In this document: piece by piece, positions 1 through 13,321 of the stretch
Layout: every line of letters starts with the position of its first letter
Position numbering within the stretch: position 1 is the stretch's first letter
From: Tigriopus japonicus
Lineage: Eukaryota; Arthropoda; Copepoda; Harpacticoida; Harpacticidae
DNA: 64,000 bases
NCBI GenBank assembly: GCA_010645155.1
Contig: CM021322.1
Location: forward strand, 946,705 to 1,010,704
Direction: 5' to 3'
Made by a program: the position numbers and the translations under genes
The notes under the pieces: generated by a model
Database searches by the model: none
What the model saw: only the letters and a program-made list of their open reading frames with translations
Told to the model about the DNA's origin: nothing

Positions 1-1170
1 GCAGTTATTTCGGGCATATTTATTCACAAGTATGTTTGACCTTTAAAACTGGCATGATGATGTCAGATTTTGGCAAAGCTGAAAAGTTTGTTTACGAAGA
101 TTTGTTAGAAATATAGGGCTCATACAAAGTGGCCGCCGAATCCTCGGCTCCTGGTCTGCTCCTTTCTAAACAAATTTCATTGTTTCATTTTGTGACAACT
201 TTATATGTACGAAAACCACGTTTGAAAAAAAATTGCCGAGAATTTTGGTATCGGTTGCATCTACCAAAGCAAAGTTTTTTGAAAAGTAAAATGGATTGTG
301 TTGAAAAATCCATCAGTTACAATAATTCAAACTTTCGAATACTAATTATTTGCTCTCTCTCATTTTATAAATTCAGAAGTTCTTAAAGCACAAATTTTTG
401 TTTCCGGGGCATTTTTGCCACTTTCAGTTTTATTTCAACCTTCTTTTGGAAGACAAATTTAATTTCATTCAAGGGGCCTCCTCCCTGTTCGTCAACAAAA
501 AATGGACCGGTCAAACTGCAATAACTCTGCAGCTGAACATTTATTCATATCCTCTTAGTTCTGTGAATCTGAAACAATCCTTTTTGTGTTTGGTATTTCG
601 AATACATATGTGATGCAAGATAATAAATGGAATGATGCTTAAAAGGTTGCGACAAATGTTGAAGAAGGGAATTATTGTGAAACTACTGATTGATATTTTC
701 CAAATTTAAGGTTCCATAAAGTTTGTGAATGGAAGTAAATTTTCAAGAATTTTGGAACTTTTGTTTGGGGAAAAATATTCTATTACTTGATTTTAGTTTT
801 GGGTGAAAACGCCATTTTTGATGACAAATTACGCTTTTTTTGGTTAAGATCTTAGCCTGCGTATAACCTCAGGCACTAACTCCTATATATTCCGTATCAT
901 TTTTGTGCCGTTTTTCTATATTTCTAACTTTGATTCAACTTCGGCCGACATAAGAGGTTGCATGAGTGTTAAGCGTTCGGGAGATCCGTGATCGTTGTTG
1001 GTCGATGTTTTGATGATGGCGGAGAGCAACATGATACGAACAATACCTGGCTGGAACTGTTCCCATTGCATATTGATCCAACAACAAACAACGTCCGTTA
1101 CTTCTATTGCTTCGTTTAGTTACTTAAAAGTTCATCCCGAGGTAAACATGGCAATTTTAGATTACTATTC
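1..1170. other. AT-rich non-coding stretch
   Basis: No reading frame here resembles a protein I know; the ORFs present are short and of low complexity. The part near 1000-1170 is probably the 3' flank or 3' UTR of the minus-strand LRR gene that ends at 1171. I see no clear repeat or RNA gene. Confidence 0.5.
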
Positions 1171-2682
1171 CTATTCGTATTCTTGGCGATCGTGCGGAAT
1201 AACATGATCTTCTTCGATGTACGGGTACCATTCCCAGTAGAGGCACAGATTTTCCTCTCGAACCACAGATTTGATCTCATCTTTGTCTAAGGATGTGATG
1301 CCCCGACAATTCCAGCATCGCAGAATGGACAATTGATTGGGGAGCTGGAGAAAACGCCACAAAAGTCGCGGCGATATCCCATGGCACCGATCAAACACCA
1401 AGTTTTCCAGTTTGAGTTGTGGATTCAGGTCCAAAACTTCAAAGAAAAAAATGTCCGTGATCGATCCGACGCATTGAAAAAGTGCTCGTTCAATGGCCGA
1501 GTTCATCAGACATTGTTTTATCACAGAGGGGCAAATGTGAGCGTCCAAATTGCTCCAAAACTCGATATTTCGTAGCTTCTGGAAGTAACTTTCATTTAGG
1601 TTGAGCACGGGAGTGTAAGATGTGATGGACGAAAGAGCTAAATGAGCCAATTGGGGACAAAAATTGCCAATCAAACCCACGTCGATTTCAGTAAATTTTT
1701 CTAGAATCAGTTTCTTCAGCGTAGGTCCACAGCATTGGAGAACGGGGGCCACGCCCTCGCGGAAATTGAAGCTGTCTGCCATAAGATTGCCCAAGTGCAA
1801 CGATGTCAAATATTTCATGTTCATAAGGAAATAGATCTGTTCGTTGCCCAATCCGGCACTGGTGATACTCAGAGTTGTCAAATTTGGACAAGCGGTCATG
1901 GCGTGCTCAAATTCACTCGGGGAAACACGTTGGGCCGTGGAACATAATTGGACAAGTTTAGACGGAGTGCTCTTCATCCAAAAGCGACCCACAAGGTGAA
2001 GCGATTCCTCATGTTCCAGCTTGATCATATCGGGATGGGTGAGCAAAAACTCCGATAATCCTTCTGTTGTTATACGAGTTTCTGTCACAATCAAATGCCT
2101 CAATTTCGGACATAAGACGGTTGTCCCATCCTCTGAACAACTGAGCTTTTTGAGCCCATAGTTGGTTATCCATGTTTTTGCCGCGTTGAGCTCCAAGAGG
2201 TTGAAGCAATTGTTTCCAATGGACCCAAATGCAATATCATCGACCATGGATCCATACAAGTTCAATTTGGTGAGATGGCGAAAGTGTTTGAAGAATTCTG
2301 TGTAGTACATTGGCGGTAGATTGACACTGAAAGCAAAATTCAGGGATATCAGATCCTTGCATCTCTTGGAAACGAGGTCCATGGCCACGTAGATACTACC
2401 GTGAATCTGAATATCATAATGTCTCATTTGGGGCTGAATCACTGGATAAAGGAGATGGGCAAGTCCAGCACGACGACTGTAGATTGTGTTGCTGAGATCC
2501 TCGAGCAAACTTCCTGGCCAATCGTGGAAAGGACTCTTGAATTTCTTGATTCCATCCGAATCAATGAGCTGGGATAAGCCCTTGGTTCCCTTGGCAAAGC
2601 CGTAACAAATGAGTTCCAGATGATTGGCAACACTATCAAGGCTACTCTGCTTCAAACTTTTCGGACTTGGTCTCAGAGGCAT
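1171..2682 (-). CDS. Intronless leucine-rich-repeat (RNI/FBXL-like) protein, 503 aa
   Basis: A single open frame of 503 codons starts at the ATG at 2682 and ends with TAG at 1171-1173. An in-frame TAA lies about 50 bp upstream of that ATG, so the start is well supported. After about 100 residues of N-terminal region come irregular leucine-rich repeats of the cysteine-containing RNI type, with motifs such as LTKLNLYGS, LLELNAA, LRHLIVTETRITTEGL and LTTLSITSAGLG. There is no signal peptide, membrane segment or LRR cap, so it is probably cytosolic or nuclear. Such repeats are typical of F-box/LRR and ZYG11-type ubiquitin-ligase substrate adaptors. I cannot show a convincing F-box in the first 60 residues, so the adaptor role is only inferred. 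It is divergently arranged with CEP41. The real-gene call is strong; the function is unknown. Confidence 0.85.
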   Translation of the reverse strand: MPLRPSPKSLKQSSLDSVANHLELICYGFAKGTKGLSQLIDSDGIKKFKSPFHDWPGSLLEDLSNTIYSRRAGLAHLLYPVIQPQMRHYDIQIHGSIYVAMDLVSKRCKDLISLNFAFSVNLPPMYYTEFFKHFRHLTKLNLYGSMVDDIAFGSIGNNCFNLLELNAAKTWITNYGLKKLSCSEDGTTVLCPKLRHLIVTETRITTEGLSEFLLTHPDMIKLEHEESLHLVGRFWMKSTPSKLVQLCSTAQRVSPSEFEHAMTACPNLTTLSITSAGLGNEQIYFLMNMKYLTSLHLGNLMADSFNFREGVAPVLQCCGPTLKKLILEKFTEIDVGLIGNFCPQLAHLALSSITSYTPVLNLNESYFQKLRNIEFWSNLDAHICPSVIKQCLMNSAIERALFQCVGSITDIFFFEVLDLNPQLKLENLVFDRCHGISPRLLWRFLQLPNQLSILRCWNCRGITSLDKDEIKSVVREENLCLYWEWYPYIEEDHVIPHDRQEYE

Positions 2683-3087
2683 GATTCCAAATTGTAGTCG
2701 TGTAAGGTGGTGGCGGATTCTGACACTTGCTTAGGTTGTGAAACACATAACTAGCGCAGTTTTGTTGTTTTGGCACCTATTCAAAATTTGGACTACGCGA
2801 AGCAAGCTTTCCGCAATCAAATTGAGGGCACACATTTGCCCTTCATTTCGTCTTTTGCTCAGGGATTTCTGCAAAAGGAGTTGGGACATGCGTCCTATCT
2901 TTCCCCCAAAGCTGTCACTCTTATGCACTGGTCCACCTTGACTTTCATTGTTAGATCAATGAAGACTGAAAGAAAAACTTTGTTCCAATCCTTACATTCC
3001 TGTTCCAGGTTCTACAAACTACTGCAGCGTGTAAACAATCAAACCAAAGCCAGTTGTCTTGAAATAACATTTTCTTGAACTACTTTA
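2683..3087. promoter_or_regulatory. Shared divergent promoter region between LRR gene and CEP41
   Basis: Only 405 bp separate the start codons of the minus-strand LRR gene and plus-strand CEP41, so both promoters and 5' UTRs must lie here or overlap. I see no convincing TATA box. The ORFs inside this interval have no family resemblance and are taken as chance. A bidirectional promoter is inferred from the arrangement alone. Confidence 0.4.
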
Positions 3088-4215
3088 ATGATGAACTCGC
3101 GGCGACCAAAGTCAAAGATTAAGCCCAAAATCCCTACAATGGATATGAAGATCCCGAAGAATCCGAAATACGCCAACATGAAACCGACCTTGGACACCGG
3201 TTACAACACCAGAATCCAACAAGAGAAGTAGAAAAAAATAACTTTTATTTAGCTCATTATCACATGGAGTTAAAACGGGCACACTTTTTTCAGACTGGAA
3301 GAAAATCGACAATACTATAAATTCCGACCGGATGAGGTATTCCGGCGAATATCCGTTACTTCAATGGTAACCCTCATGTTGGAAGTAGCCAAGTTGTCTA
3401 TTCAAGAATCCGATATTGCTCGATTGGAGTCTTTGTCATCCAGTGAGGTCGATTCGGCCATTGGCAATGGAGACGAATACTTGGAGCAAGATTTAGAAGC
3501 CTTACACTACCAAAACCACTTTGATGATGACGTCGACCCTCATTATGAAGACGAATTTCGAGGGGTGGAATCCGTGGTCCATAGTGGAAAGCCCATATCC
3601 CGTCAATATCACGGAGGTTCCAACCGTTCCAGTTCCGTTGCCGATCTGATTCAATACATGGGTCAAGTTGATATCCAATTGGATGAGCCACTGAGAAACA
3701 GAAAAACCGAAACGGACGACTTTAACTCCTCTCCGTGTTTATTACTTGATGTGCGTTCTGAAGAAGAGTATAATCGAAGTCATTTGATTACTGCCGAATC
3801 TTATCCCCATGCTCGGTTGTCCAGGTCTATCAATTTTGAATCGCCATCAATGAGGGAATTTCGAAATCGAAAAGGAAAAATCATCATAGTTTACGATTAT
3901 GATGAATACATCGCTTCGAGTGTGGCGACAACACTAGTTCAACGGGGATACGACAATGTCTTCATGTTAAGTGGGGGTTTACGGGTAGCGGAAATTAAGT
4001 TTCCTGACGGATTAATCGTACCCACCAATAGTCACACAGAGGTTTGGACCGAAGAAGCCATCTTTACTGTGGAATCGCTATTAGAAGAGGCGCTTAGTCG
4101 TAAGAAGACTAGTCTCAGAATGTACACTCCATCACAGGGTCCTAGTCGGCTCAGTTCATCTACATCTACTCTAAGATCAATGTCAAGATCGCAACCAAAC
4201 CTGCAGCGAAGATGA
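3088..4215 (+). CDS. CEP41: CEP41-like centrosomal/ciliary protein with inactive rhodanese domain, 353 aa
   Basis: Two exons, 3088-3227 and 3294-4215, are joined over a 66-bp GT-AG intron whose acceptor follows a T-rich tract. The spliced protein has 353 residues, against roughly 370 in vertebrate CEP41. The N-terminal block KIPKNPKYANMKPTLDTGYN, followed after the splice by KLEENRQYYKFRPDEVFRR, matches the conserved CEP41 N-terminus. A disordered acidic segment follows, then a rhodanese-like domain at about residues 195-290 (CLLLDVRSEEEYNRSH, GKIIIVYDYDE, VFMLSGGL). The catalytic cysteine loop position reads YDYDE, as in other CEP41 proteins, so it is not a sulfurtransferase. In vertebrates CEP41 is needed for tubulin glutamylation in the cilium axoneme. 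The start is the first of two adjacent ATGs (3088, 3091). The C-terminal tail is Ser/Arg-rich. Confidence 0.92.
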
Positions 4216-7200
4216 TCTGACAGTTTTTCTTTGTTTCACATGAACCGTACAATATATTCGATCAAACATACGCCGTACCAATGCAACCTTGTAACCTTTA
4301 TCTTAGAAGGGAAGAAAATGGAATGACTTGGCAATGTGCCGGGAGCAATCCTAATGTACTGCACGGGTCTGACTTTCCGTGCACGCTTAAGGTTCCCAGT
4401 CCAGTAGTCTTAAAGGAAGAAAAAAACGTGACTGAATCGTGTTACTAGCGTTCCCTGAACCAAAGTGACCTTGATCCCTCCATCGATCCCAGTCGGGATG
4501 ACCATACGAAATCAAGGTCTGACGGAAGAAATCGTGTGAGGAGAGTAATAGTTGGTGGCCACTAGCCTCGTGGACCAATAGCCCAATCATACGCAGACGG
4601 TTTTCACCAAATCACTTACTTTTTTAAGCCTAGGGTTCTTAGACATAGTACGTGTAAAACGTTCGTTTAGGCCCCGCAGAAAAAACGCTTTATCAACGTG
4701 CCTCAGACTCAAACTTGTTAGGGTTCTAGCAGACACGAGATCAACGACCTACCCCAAAACTTGTCACTTTTTGCTCCCCAACAGGTTGAACGTGCTTCGC
4801 AATAAAGTACGCCATCAACAGTGTCCGTATGAAATGCTTTTCTTGGTCTTGATTTTGAGATCTGACTCTCAAATTTTGATCGGTGGTTGCTAATCACTCA
4901 TTGTCAACAAAAATGGTGCCATCTGAAAATGTGCTGGTGCCTCTTATTAACAAAAGGTTGAGGTTACATTGATCAAAGTGCTATCTCTTGATTAACGGAA
5001 GTCATTCCTGAAAGACAGAAAAGTGCCTAGCTTTCTCTAATCAATTTGGATCGATAGAAAGTATCGTGAAGGTGATGGTAAGTTCCCTTTTCCTTCCTTT
5101 CCTTCGATTCTCTTACTTTCTGTCAGGTTTCCAGGATGTCATGTCTTGTCTAAATCGGGGAAGCTTCGATTCATTCATCTTAATGGCTTGTCCTGTCCAA
5201 GTTCTACTCTCAGTTTGAGGCACACTATCTTCATTCTTCATTGTCTCATCTGCTTGAGCATCAATGCAGTGCATGACCACGATTCTTGTTTTCGTCAACA
5301 GTACTTGATTAGTTGATCACCAGTTATGATGGGGCCATTGCTTGTTTCTAAGAATTGGAAACGAAAAGATCTCCCAACTCATTAAAAAAGATTAACAACT
5401 TAGTTCCTAATAAATTTGCGATGTGATGGTTAAAGCCCAATAAGAGTAAGCTATGATTTAAAAGAACGTTGATCAGTACAGTTTGCAAAACTGTCGTTTA
5501 AAACGAGGTCCTAAATGAGACATGTGCATTTGAGAAAACCACATTCGATAAGTTGTCAGATTTTTTATCAAAAGCCTAATATTTCGCAGTACATTTGTAG
5601 GTTTGAAAATATTAAATGTTCTATGACTCTTCTTCAAGAGTATCATACCCAATTCCGTTCTTCAAGTTGTCAGAAAGTCTGGTGGATTACGCAACATGAT
5701 GTCACCATTAAAAATAATAGAAAGAATCCAATAAACTGGGAGAAGCAATGTGTACTTATATTCATATATTATGAGATTTTTTTACTAATATTATCTAATG
5801 CTCTTGATTAGAAGCTTGACTGAAGGTAGTTGCCAAAGTTGCGAATCAAACAATAAACCATTTTTGGTAGTATTTGGTAATTTGGTAAGGCAATACTCAA
5901 AGCCAGAGTTTTGGCCTCCGTAAACCACGGAAATTTTGCGCCTTGGAATTTTTCCGAAGACCATCGGGCGTGCTTTTAGGCAAAGTTGTGCCCCTTTTTA
6001 GGGTTCTACGTAATATCATTTCTGGTTTTCTAGATGCCAAATAAAATTTCTTTGCAAGTAATTGAGGAATGTGCTTTTAAAGTTAATGATTCACATTCGC
6101 CAAAATTTTGTTTTTTTACCTTATCATCCCCATAATACTTTGGCTTCCTGTTTGAGCTTTGTTGGTACTGAGCATTGTACAAGAATAAAAGGTGAAAAGG
6201 CATACTAATAAACTAAGGCGAACCAGTGGTTCAACTTCAACTAAGATAAAAGTATCTTATCACAAGCATTAATTAAGTTTTGGTCAAATAGTTTCCATTT
6301 TTGAATAACTTCAGAAGAACTTTTTGTCTTCCTACTAGCAACTAACACGACGCTAGTTTATTTGAAAACCACACATGACATGCCTAAAGCAGAGTAGAAA
6401 TGGTTGGTCCAAGTTTAGACCAAGTTTGAAAGCACCCAACATTTATGCCATGATTAAATGTCATCAAATTCCAAATGAAATAGGGCTTGCGCCCATTGTC
6501 AAAATTCAATCATAATTTTATTCAAATAAACATTTCAATGCACGTGTTTGCTTGGCGCTTCTGATCTTGAAACAATCCTTCTTGCTATATTGGAGGGCAT
6601 ATTCAATCATTAACTAACTTAATAATGTGATTTGAGACACTGAAAAAAATGACAACTTAAATTTGTCGAATAGAAATTTCACTAATGAGATGAATCCATA
6701 AATTACAGCCTGAGAATGCTTGCACGAAAATTTGGTATAGTAGATCCTATATATTATTGATGATATTTCAAATAACACAAATGTAAAGTGTTACACTAGA
6801 CCACATATCTAAAAAGGATTCAATATTTGTCGAATCTTTTGGCTCTTCTTTATAGGCTAAATTGGGCATAAGCTCTAAGTCCTCTCCACTTTGAAGGCTC
6901 TTGGGAATCGGTTTTGAACACTTCCGAGTGCATTTTATATTGTTTAGAAATACCATTCCTGCCAAAATCTGTTCATATTTCTCCCTCTGTCCCTTTTAAT
7001 GATCAGCCTTAATTCTTAAGATTTCGACTGACATGGTAGAATTTGTATCCAATAAATGGCCTTTCAAATGAGATCGGTTTTTTATAATTACGTTGTTTAT
7101 TTCAATACTTCTAAACCAATGTTGTGTAAAATCAGAAGTGTCGATCGTCCTCTCGCAAAATTTTCCTTACGAAGACTTTCATGGTCTCCCATTGATATTT

Positions 7201-10200
7201 GATCATCTTAGAGATTCCGTATTGAATATGAAATTTGAACTTGCACACCAATGGTAGCATAAACATGTCTTAGGAAGTGAAAATGGATTGAAGAAAATAT
7301 ACATTAGATAGGTTTTTTGTAAAAACGGTTATAGATCCAGCAACATAATGTTACTGAGGTTGAACGAGTCTTTGTGCGTTTTATCATAAGACAAGAGTCA
7401 TTTCGGGCTTATCACCTTTCGAAGAAAGAAAAAAAAGAAAGAAGTTGTCAGTTTAAAAAAAGAATCTTAAAAGCAGCACAATGCAAGTTTTATGGCATTT
7501 ATATTTCTGGACAATTTTACAACAGTAGCTCGCATATTAACGCAGATAAGATTTATTTAGAGTATATCAAAATTAAGTTAGATTAAGTTTCATCGAGAAC
7601 ATAATCGCCATAGCTACTGCATTTGAAACACAGTTGCTGTTGCAAGTATATACCCGAGAACTGTTAATCTGATTTTATTTTGCTGTACCTTAAAAAAATA
7701 TTATATGCGTTAACATGCGGTCCACTAGTATTTGTTTGCCAAACCCCAGTAAAGGGCGATAAACTTATGTCATAAAACATTCAATTATGAAACTTGCCAT
7801 CTTCGTTCAAAACTTATTTCAAATCAGTACTGAAACATTTTTCCCTCAAAAACAAAAAAAAGTATGGCGAAAGAAAATAAAAAGCGATGAACATTTAATT
7901 TTCAAGTTTTGCGCAGCCTCAATGATCACGATTCACGAGCTTTGTCCGTGACTCGTTGCGTCGTAACTTTGAAATGTATTTCTCGTACACTGTTATGTAA
8001 AGGTCATTAAGCCAGTTTTCTTTTATTTTGACCAAATTCTGACGAAGCTCTTGTGTCCACTGTCCACCTGACCAACTAAGGAAACGATAAGATCTGTATA
8101 TGAATAGCCATATTGGGATGCGGCGACGATCCGAACCTCTACGTTTCGTTATGGTTGCTCTAGGAAAGAGGTCTATTTTTCGATACGTCCCTTTTGTTGT
8201 TTGGATTTTGAACGCAAGAATTTTTGGTTAAACAATTCAAATGATGTATCCAAAGTTTTGTGTTAGGTCCGATATTCAATTTAATGTTCAGTCTTTGCCA
8301 TGGTATCAGCGCTAGTGGATCATCTTTTTTTGGAACAAAGAGTTTATGTTGTGCTTGTACCTTGTTAATTTGATTCGAGTTCGTTTTGTAACTCGTTTTT
8401 TTCTATTTTGTGCCACCGGTCGTCTCATTGGCTAGACTTGACAAGTTAAAAAATGGAAACAATACTCGAGTGATCCACTTGACGACCATCAGTTCGGTGG
8501 ATTTTTTCTCTCATTATAACTCGGAAGATGAAGTTCTTTGGGTGAATGGCGCCTTTGTGGCGCCTTAGATTTCCTTTTTTTCCCTCTCGATCTTGCGATG
8601 GTCATCAGAAGGATTTTCAAAGCAAGTTTGGAGCTCTTGCCGGCGTATGAGTGGCGCCAAATGTGCTTGGATTCAACTGGATTGACATCTGAAGGGCCTT
8701 CCTGGGTGAAGTGAGTTCGAGATCACGGTTTGCGTTGAGCTGAGAATACATTGTACTGAAACCGGTTTAGTGATCCCCGCATGGTCACCAAAGACCTCGC
8801 TTTTCATTTAAACCTGGTGTCTTGGTGACGGGTTTTCGAATAATCTATCAAAAAGTTTATGAAAACAGTTCCATGTACGTGTATGTAGGTATCTATCCGA
8901 TCAGTTAACACAGGATAGAAGTCAATGGGACGGATTCGAATGGTCACCACTAATCAAGTGACATGCTACAAACGTCAAAAGCTGTGTCTGTCCCATCCCT
9001 CTAGATCTTGAAAACGTTCCCGAATATTTAGGGTAAACTAGCCCGAATCTCGACGTGTTTTCGTTGGAGAGAATGTTCACTCTTTGAAAGCATGATCCCT
9101 CGGTCTTAACAACCCCCGTGACTCCATCCAAGGGTAAGAGAGTGAGTCAATCAGTCGTACGTACATAGGGGCAGCAGCTCTCTTCTCCATCGTATTTTAC
9201 AATCTTATTCCTCCTGAGATTTGAGAGCAGTCGAACATTTTTCTCTATCCTCAACTTCCCTTTCCCTGGGTGGTGGGTAATCCGTGGTGCAAAAACATCT
9301 CATTCCTTGGACATCATTTAAGCTTAAATTTCCTCATTGCTTTTTTCGTAGATCCATCCAAGCGTTTGAAGCTACCGTATATGTTTTGTGACGTCAATTT
9401 ACTTTCAAAAATACATTCCGAGCCTTGATATTTTTTGGGGGAATCCGGAGTTAGGGATAGGATCCATTGTTAGAGTCGTCCCTTGGTGAATTCATGAGAT
9501 CCCCCGATTCTTGGACAAAACAAAATTCTTAACGACGATCACGCGGTGGAGGAATGAATACTGGGTGATCACGCCAGAATTTCTCATGTCGCCTTAAAGG
9601 TCTGTGCAAGCCAAACTTCACGAGATCGTAAATAATGCACTGTTGCAAGCTCGCCCGATGCTTAACTAGTTCCATCCAGTTATGGAAGCCTCTTTCATTG
9701 CATAGGGGGATGATGGGTGGGTGGGAGGGTTCGAGGGGGTGAAAAGCCTGAGATGTTTGTCTTCGATAGCGACATCCCCTCTAGCGAATGCAGTACATAC
9801 CGACATGGTCAGTTTTGTTGTCAGGTGAGTGCTTGAACGCGAGGGAATGGCTCCAAGTTTCACACCTGCCATTGGTGAGGTTTGACTTGAGTTGTTTGGC
9901 AAATTTTAGATACCATAACTTCTCTTTATTCTTCAATTTTGGGCTGATTTCCAGAAAGTGTTGAGTTTGATGTTTTTGGGCCATCCCGCCCAGATGTATT
10001 CTGAATTCCAGGTCATCAGTCGTAAAAGGTTATCAAGGATCGTACGTTATCATTTTGTTTAAACGTTACAAGGGATTTGATTTCTTTTATGGCGAAACTG
10101 TGTTATTGGGATGTTAAAAACTTGTTTGTTATTTGTGGATTTGCAAAATCCTTGAACAATGAACGAGTTGACCAAATGTACTTTTTGCACGCTTGAATGT

Positions 10201-13200
10201 ATTATGGAAGTACGAAACGAAATTGATTGCTCAAAGATCACTCGGATAGAGCATGACTTCGAGAAGAGACACTATTTTTATCCAACGTTTAACGATTTTT
10301 TGCCTGCGACGAGCTTTTCTGTCTGTAAAAAACCATGCGACATTACAATGGTAATTGAGAGAAATATTCTCGTGGCTAGAGACTTCCAGAAACCAGTTTG
10401 AAGGTGGTTCGACGAGGTGGTTGTCCATTTGAGTTTCCATTTTTTGTTGCCAAGAAGATAGTTTGAACTGGATATGATGTGCCTTACGCCCTTAGCTTGC
10501 CCACCAACAAATGCACACCTTAACCAAAGGCACAAAAATAAGCGTACGAAACGTTATATCTCCAAAAATGCCTCGAGGACTTTGGAACACGGTTTTCGTC
10601 GGCGCCTAGTAGTCGTTTATGTAACGATTATTTTTGTTTCGATTTCAGCTGGTACCCTTAGCTAAAATTGTAAGCACAAAATTGTTCCATACAGGAGATT
10701 TCTGTTCCAACGGAATTGGTGCGTACAACAATAAAGATTTCCTATGAAGAGAGATATTGACATTAAGAGGGATTTCCCGCCGGTTTCTCTACAGATAGGC
10801 CAATGATCTCTAGTTTCTACTTCTTTGCGTTAGGAACAAGCCCAAAAGGCCTAGAACAAAGTCGATCCAAGCCACCTCTCTTAATCTGGAGGAGGCCAAA
10901 AGAGTCCCAGAACTTCCGAAGTAGCTTTTCCTCGTTTGTTTCCAAGCGCTTCTCTCTTGGATCCTCTTCAGAGGCCTCAAATGATCGCGTATGAGCGCGT
11001 GTGCCCTTTCTCAAGGAGAATCCGTGTTCCCTGTTTCCAAAAAAGAGAGGGACGGAACAGTCCTTCATGAACCGGGAACAGAATACATAGGCTCACACAT
11101 CTCGGAAAAATGAGCTAGTGACTGCTATCGTTTCGCTTGAATTTGGCTGGAAGTTTTCCTTTGGCTTTGATCCAAATATTATCTCAACAGAGAAATACTA
11201 AGGTGAGATCACAAGGTGTAATAGATCGACTGCCCCTTGAGTGAGTAAGTGAGTGAGTGAGTGAGTGAGTAGGTCTTAGCCCTAGGGAATAGGTAGCTAT
11301 GTTGTCAGCAAAGAAAGTCGTGCGACGTTGCCAATATTCAACGGGAGTTTTGACCTTAAAGTTATGGAATGTCAATGCTAGTTGAATATGTTTATACGAG
11401 TTAAAGAGACACAGTTTTAGAGTAGTTCATTGATGTTTGGACTCTTTGAATCCAGTATTTTTGGGTGTTTGACGCAGTACTCGGGTCACGTTTTCGTGCA
11501 CGTTTCAGGATCAGCTGGTCACGTTTTGGAAGATCCCGACCATTGCATTGAGAAAGCAGGGCCATAGTTCCAAAGGCTGAAATTTTGGTTGAGTGGGATG
11601 CTTGCAAGTGTTCTTCTCGTTCTTTCTGAAGTTACCGGCAAAGACGTAGAAGCCCAACGTTTGAAAATACTTGGAATTTGCAGAGAGGGAATTTTCCTTA
11701 TCTCAAACCAGCGCCTAATTTACAATTGTTTCCTACATGGTTAAAGATGATTAGCGGATTGAAGAAGATTAGCCTAAAATAGAGTTATGAAGAAGTTCAA
11801 GGGAGAGTGTAGCGTGTTCGCTATCTAAACAAGGACCCCGAAATAGACGAGAATCATCCTTTTCTGTCAATCTACTTTTATTGAAGTTTATACCTTCGTT
11901 ATTATTACTGATCCACTCTGATATCTTTTCCCTTTCGGACGTTGGTGTGAAAAAATGTGCCCTTAAAATGAAATTTACAAAACAGGAGAGAGCAAAACAT
12001 GAGATAAATTCTTCTGGAAAGAAATACTTTTTAAGTCGGTGAAGGCTGTTTGTTGCGAGTTTTGGACAGGCAAAACTTTTGATTCTGCAGTATTGATATA
12101 AATGAAAAATGGAATACATGGTTTCTCCAATACAAGCAACTCTTATTTGGAAAAATGGCTTAAACAGTGTATCAGTCCCTTACGAGAAATATTGATCTCA
12201 CCATTGGTCTTCCCATTCAGATTTCGGTATTTTTTGCTTTGAAACATAGAGAGCAAGATTTTCAAGAAGCTGCAACGTACACTTTTTAGAAACATCCCCA
12301 AGAGTGTTAAGGCTTGAAGATTTGCAATCGTGTTTGACCATGTCATCATCAAATCCATTGACTTAAACAAATAGCGCAAAACATACATTTATTCAAAGTT
12401 TTGAATCGTCACTGTTTTTCCCTATTTACGTTCTTGAACGATTCTTCAACAGACACTTCAACTCGTTCATTGTTAAGTTTGTGGTTCATTCTGCGAACCC
12501 ATCAAGCTATTATTTAATAATATGTGAAAAGTCAATTCCCGGTCATTGCCGGCATTATGAATTGATGTTTTAGTGCTAATTCCACCAATTTTTAACAAAA
12601 GAGTCGTTCAAATCATCTCGCGTTGAAAGACAAACGTGACTTTATCCAAGTCATGGTTGCAAACCCAAACTAACATGAAAGCGACTGTACATACCTGCTG
12701 AACTGGACAGGTTTGAATGATCGAACAGGTTGTTTAGAGTGCATATCAAGGAAAAACCAAATATCAACCACGAGTGCAGGTTCTTAAGAGGAAAAAAATA
12801 TCTTATATAAATACTAATGGCAACCTGGAGGAATACATGTCCAACGTTATTTTGGGTGGCTAAAAATGACGCCACAAATAAAGCACCTGGCAAGCAATCG
12901 AGGCAATGTTGAGCAAGGATCGCAAGAGCCGTTGGATGACAAATCCTTTGTTCAATCCCTGACTCTTAAGGGTCTAGATATGTTAGTAGTCTTTCAACCA
13001 GTTTGAGCCTCCTCGACACAAGTACGTTATAACAAAGGCTCCGCAAAGTCCAAAACTATCGTAGGATATTTTCCCTGATGGTGGATCGGATTCGAACAGT
13101 ACATTGTGTTTTTGCTCCAAGCCGAGATGGATTACTAACTAGGCGAGAAGTCCAAATCGTACAATCAAGAGAGAGCTCGCCTAGCGTAATATTTTTTTTT

Positions 13201-13225
13201 CTTCTCTCTCTCCTCCCATTCTAGA
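4216..13225. other. Long intergenic region, no supported gene
   Basis: About 9 kb in which no open frame exceeds about 116 codons and none resembles a known family. It holds a GAGT microsatellite at 11238-11272 and purine tracts near 7425. Around 13190-13224 a pyrimidine tract ending in CTAG looks like a splice acceptor just before the PPP1R3-like gene, so one or more 5' non-coding exons of that gene may lie in here; I cannot place them. No tRNA or CRISPR-like structure was found. Confidence 0.5.
11238..11272. repeat. GAGT tetranucleotide microsatellite
   Basis: A run of about eight GAGT/GTGA units, with one TAAG interruption, sits in intergenic DNA. It is a simple tandem repeat; no function is suggested. 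Confidence 0.85.
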
Positions 13226-13318
13226 ATGCTGCCGCTATTTTCCATCTGTGGCTCAGACTGGAATTATACCCAAGAACTGCAGACAAAACTCGTCCGATGT
13301 GAGTTATCACACTTTTGA
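13226..13318 (+). promoter_or_regulatory. Upstream ORF (30 codons) in frame with the PPP1R3-like start
   Basis: Directly after a strong acceptor-like sequence (pyrimidine tract ending CTAG at 13221-13224) an ATG at 13226 opens a 30-codon frame. It ends in TGA at 13316-13318, one AAC codon before the main ATG at 13322 and in the same frame. It could act as a repressive uORF, or give an N-terminal extension through stop read-through or splicing. A donor-like GTGAGT lies inside it at about 13300. That it is in the mRNA is inferred. Confidence 0.4.
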
Positions 13319-13321
13319 AAC

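Noticed and set aside
13080..13170. Possible tRNA because of a GGATTCGAAC T-loop-like string
   Set aside because: The T-stem does not pair and no acceptor stem or anticodon arm can be folded on either strand.
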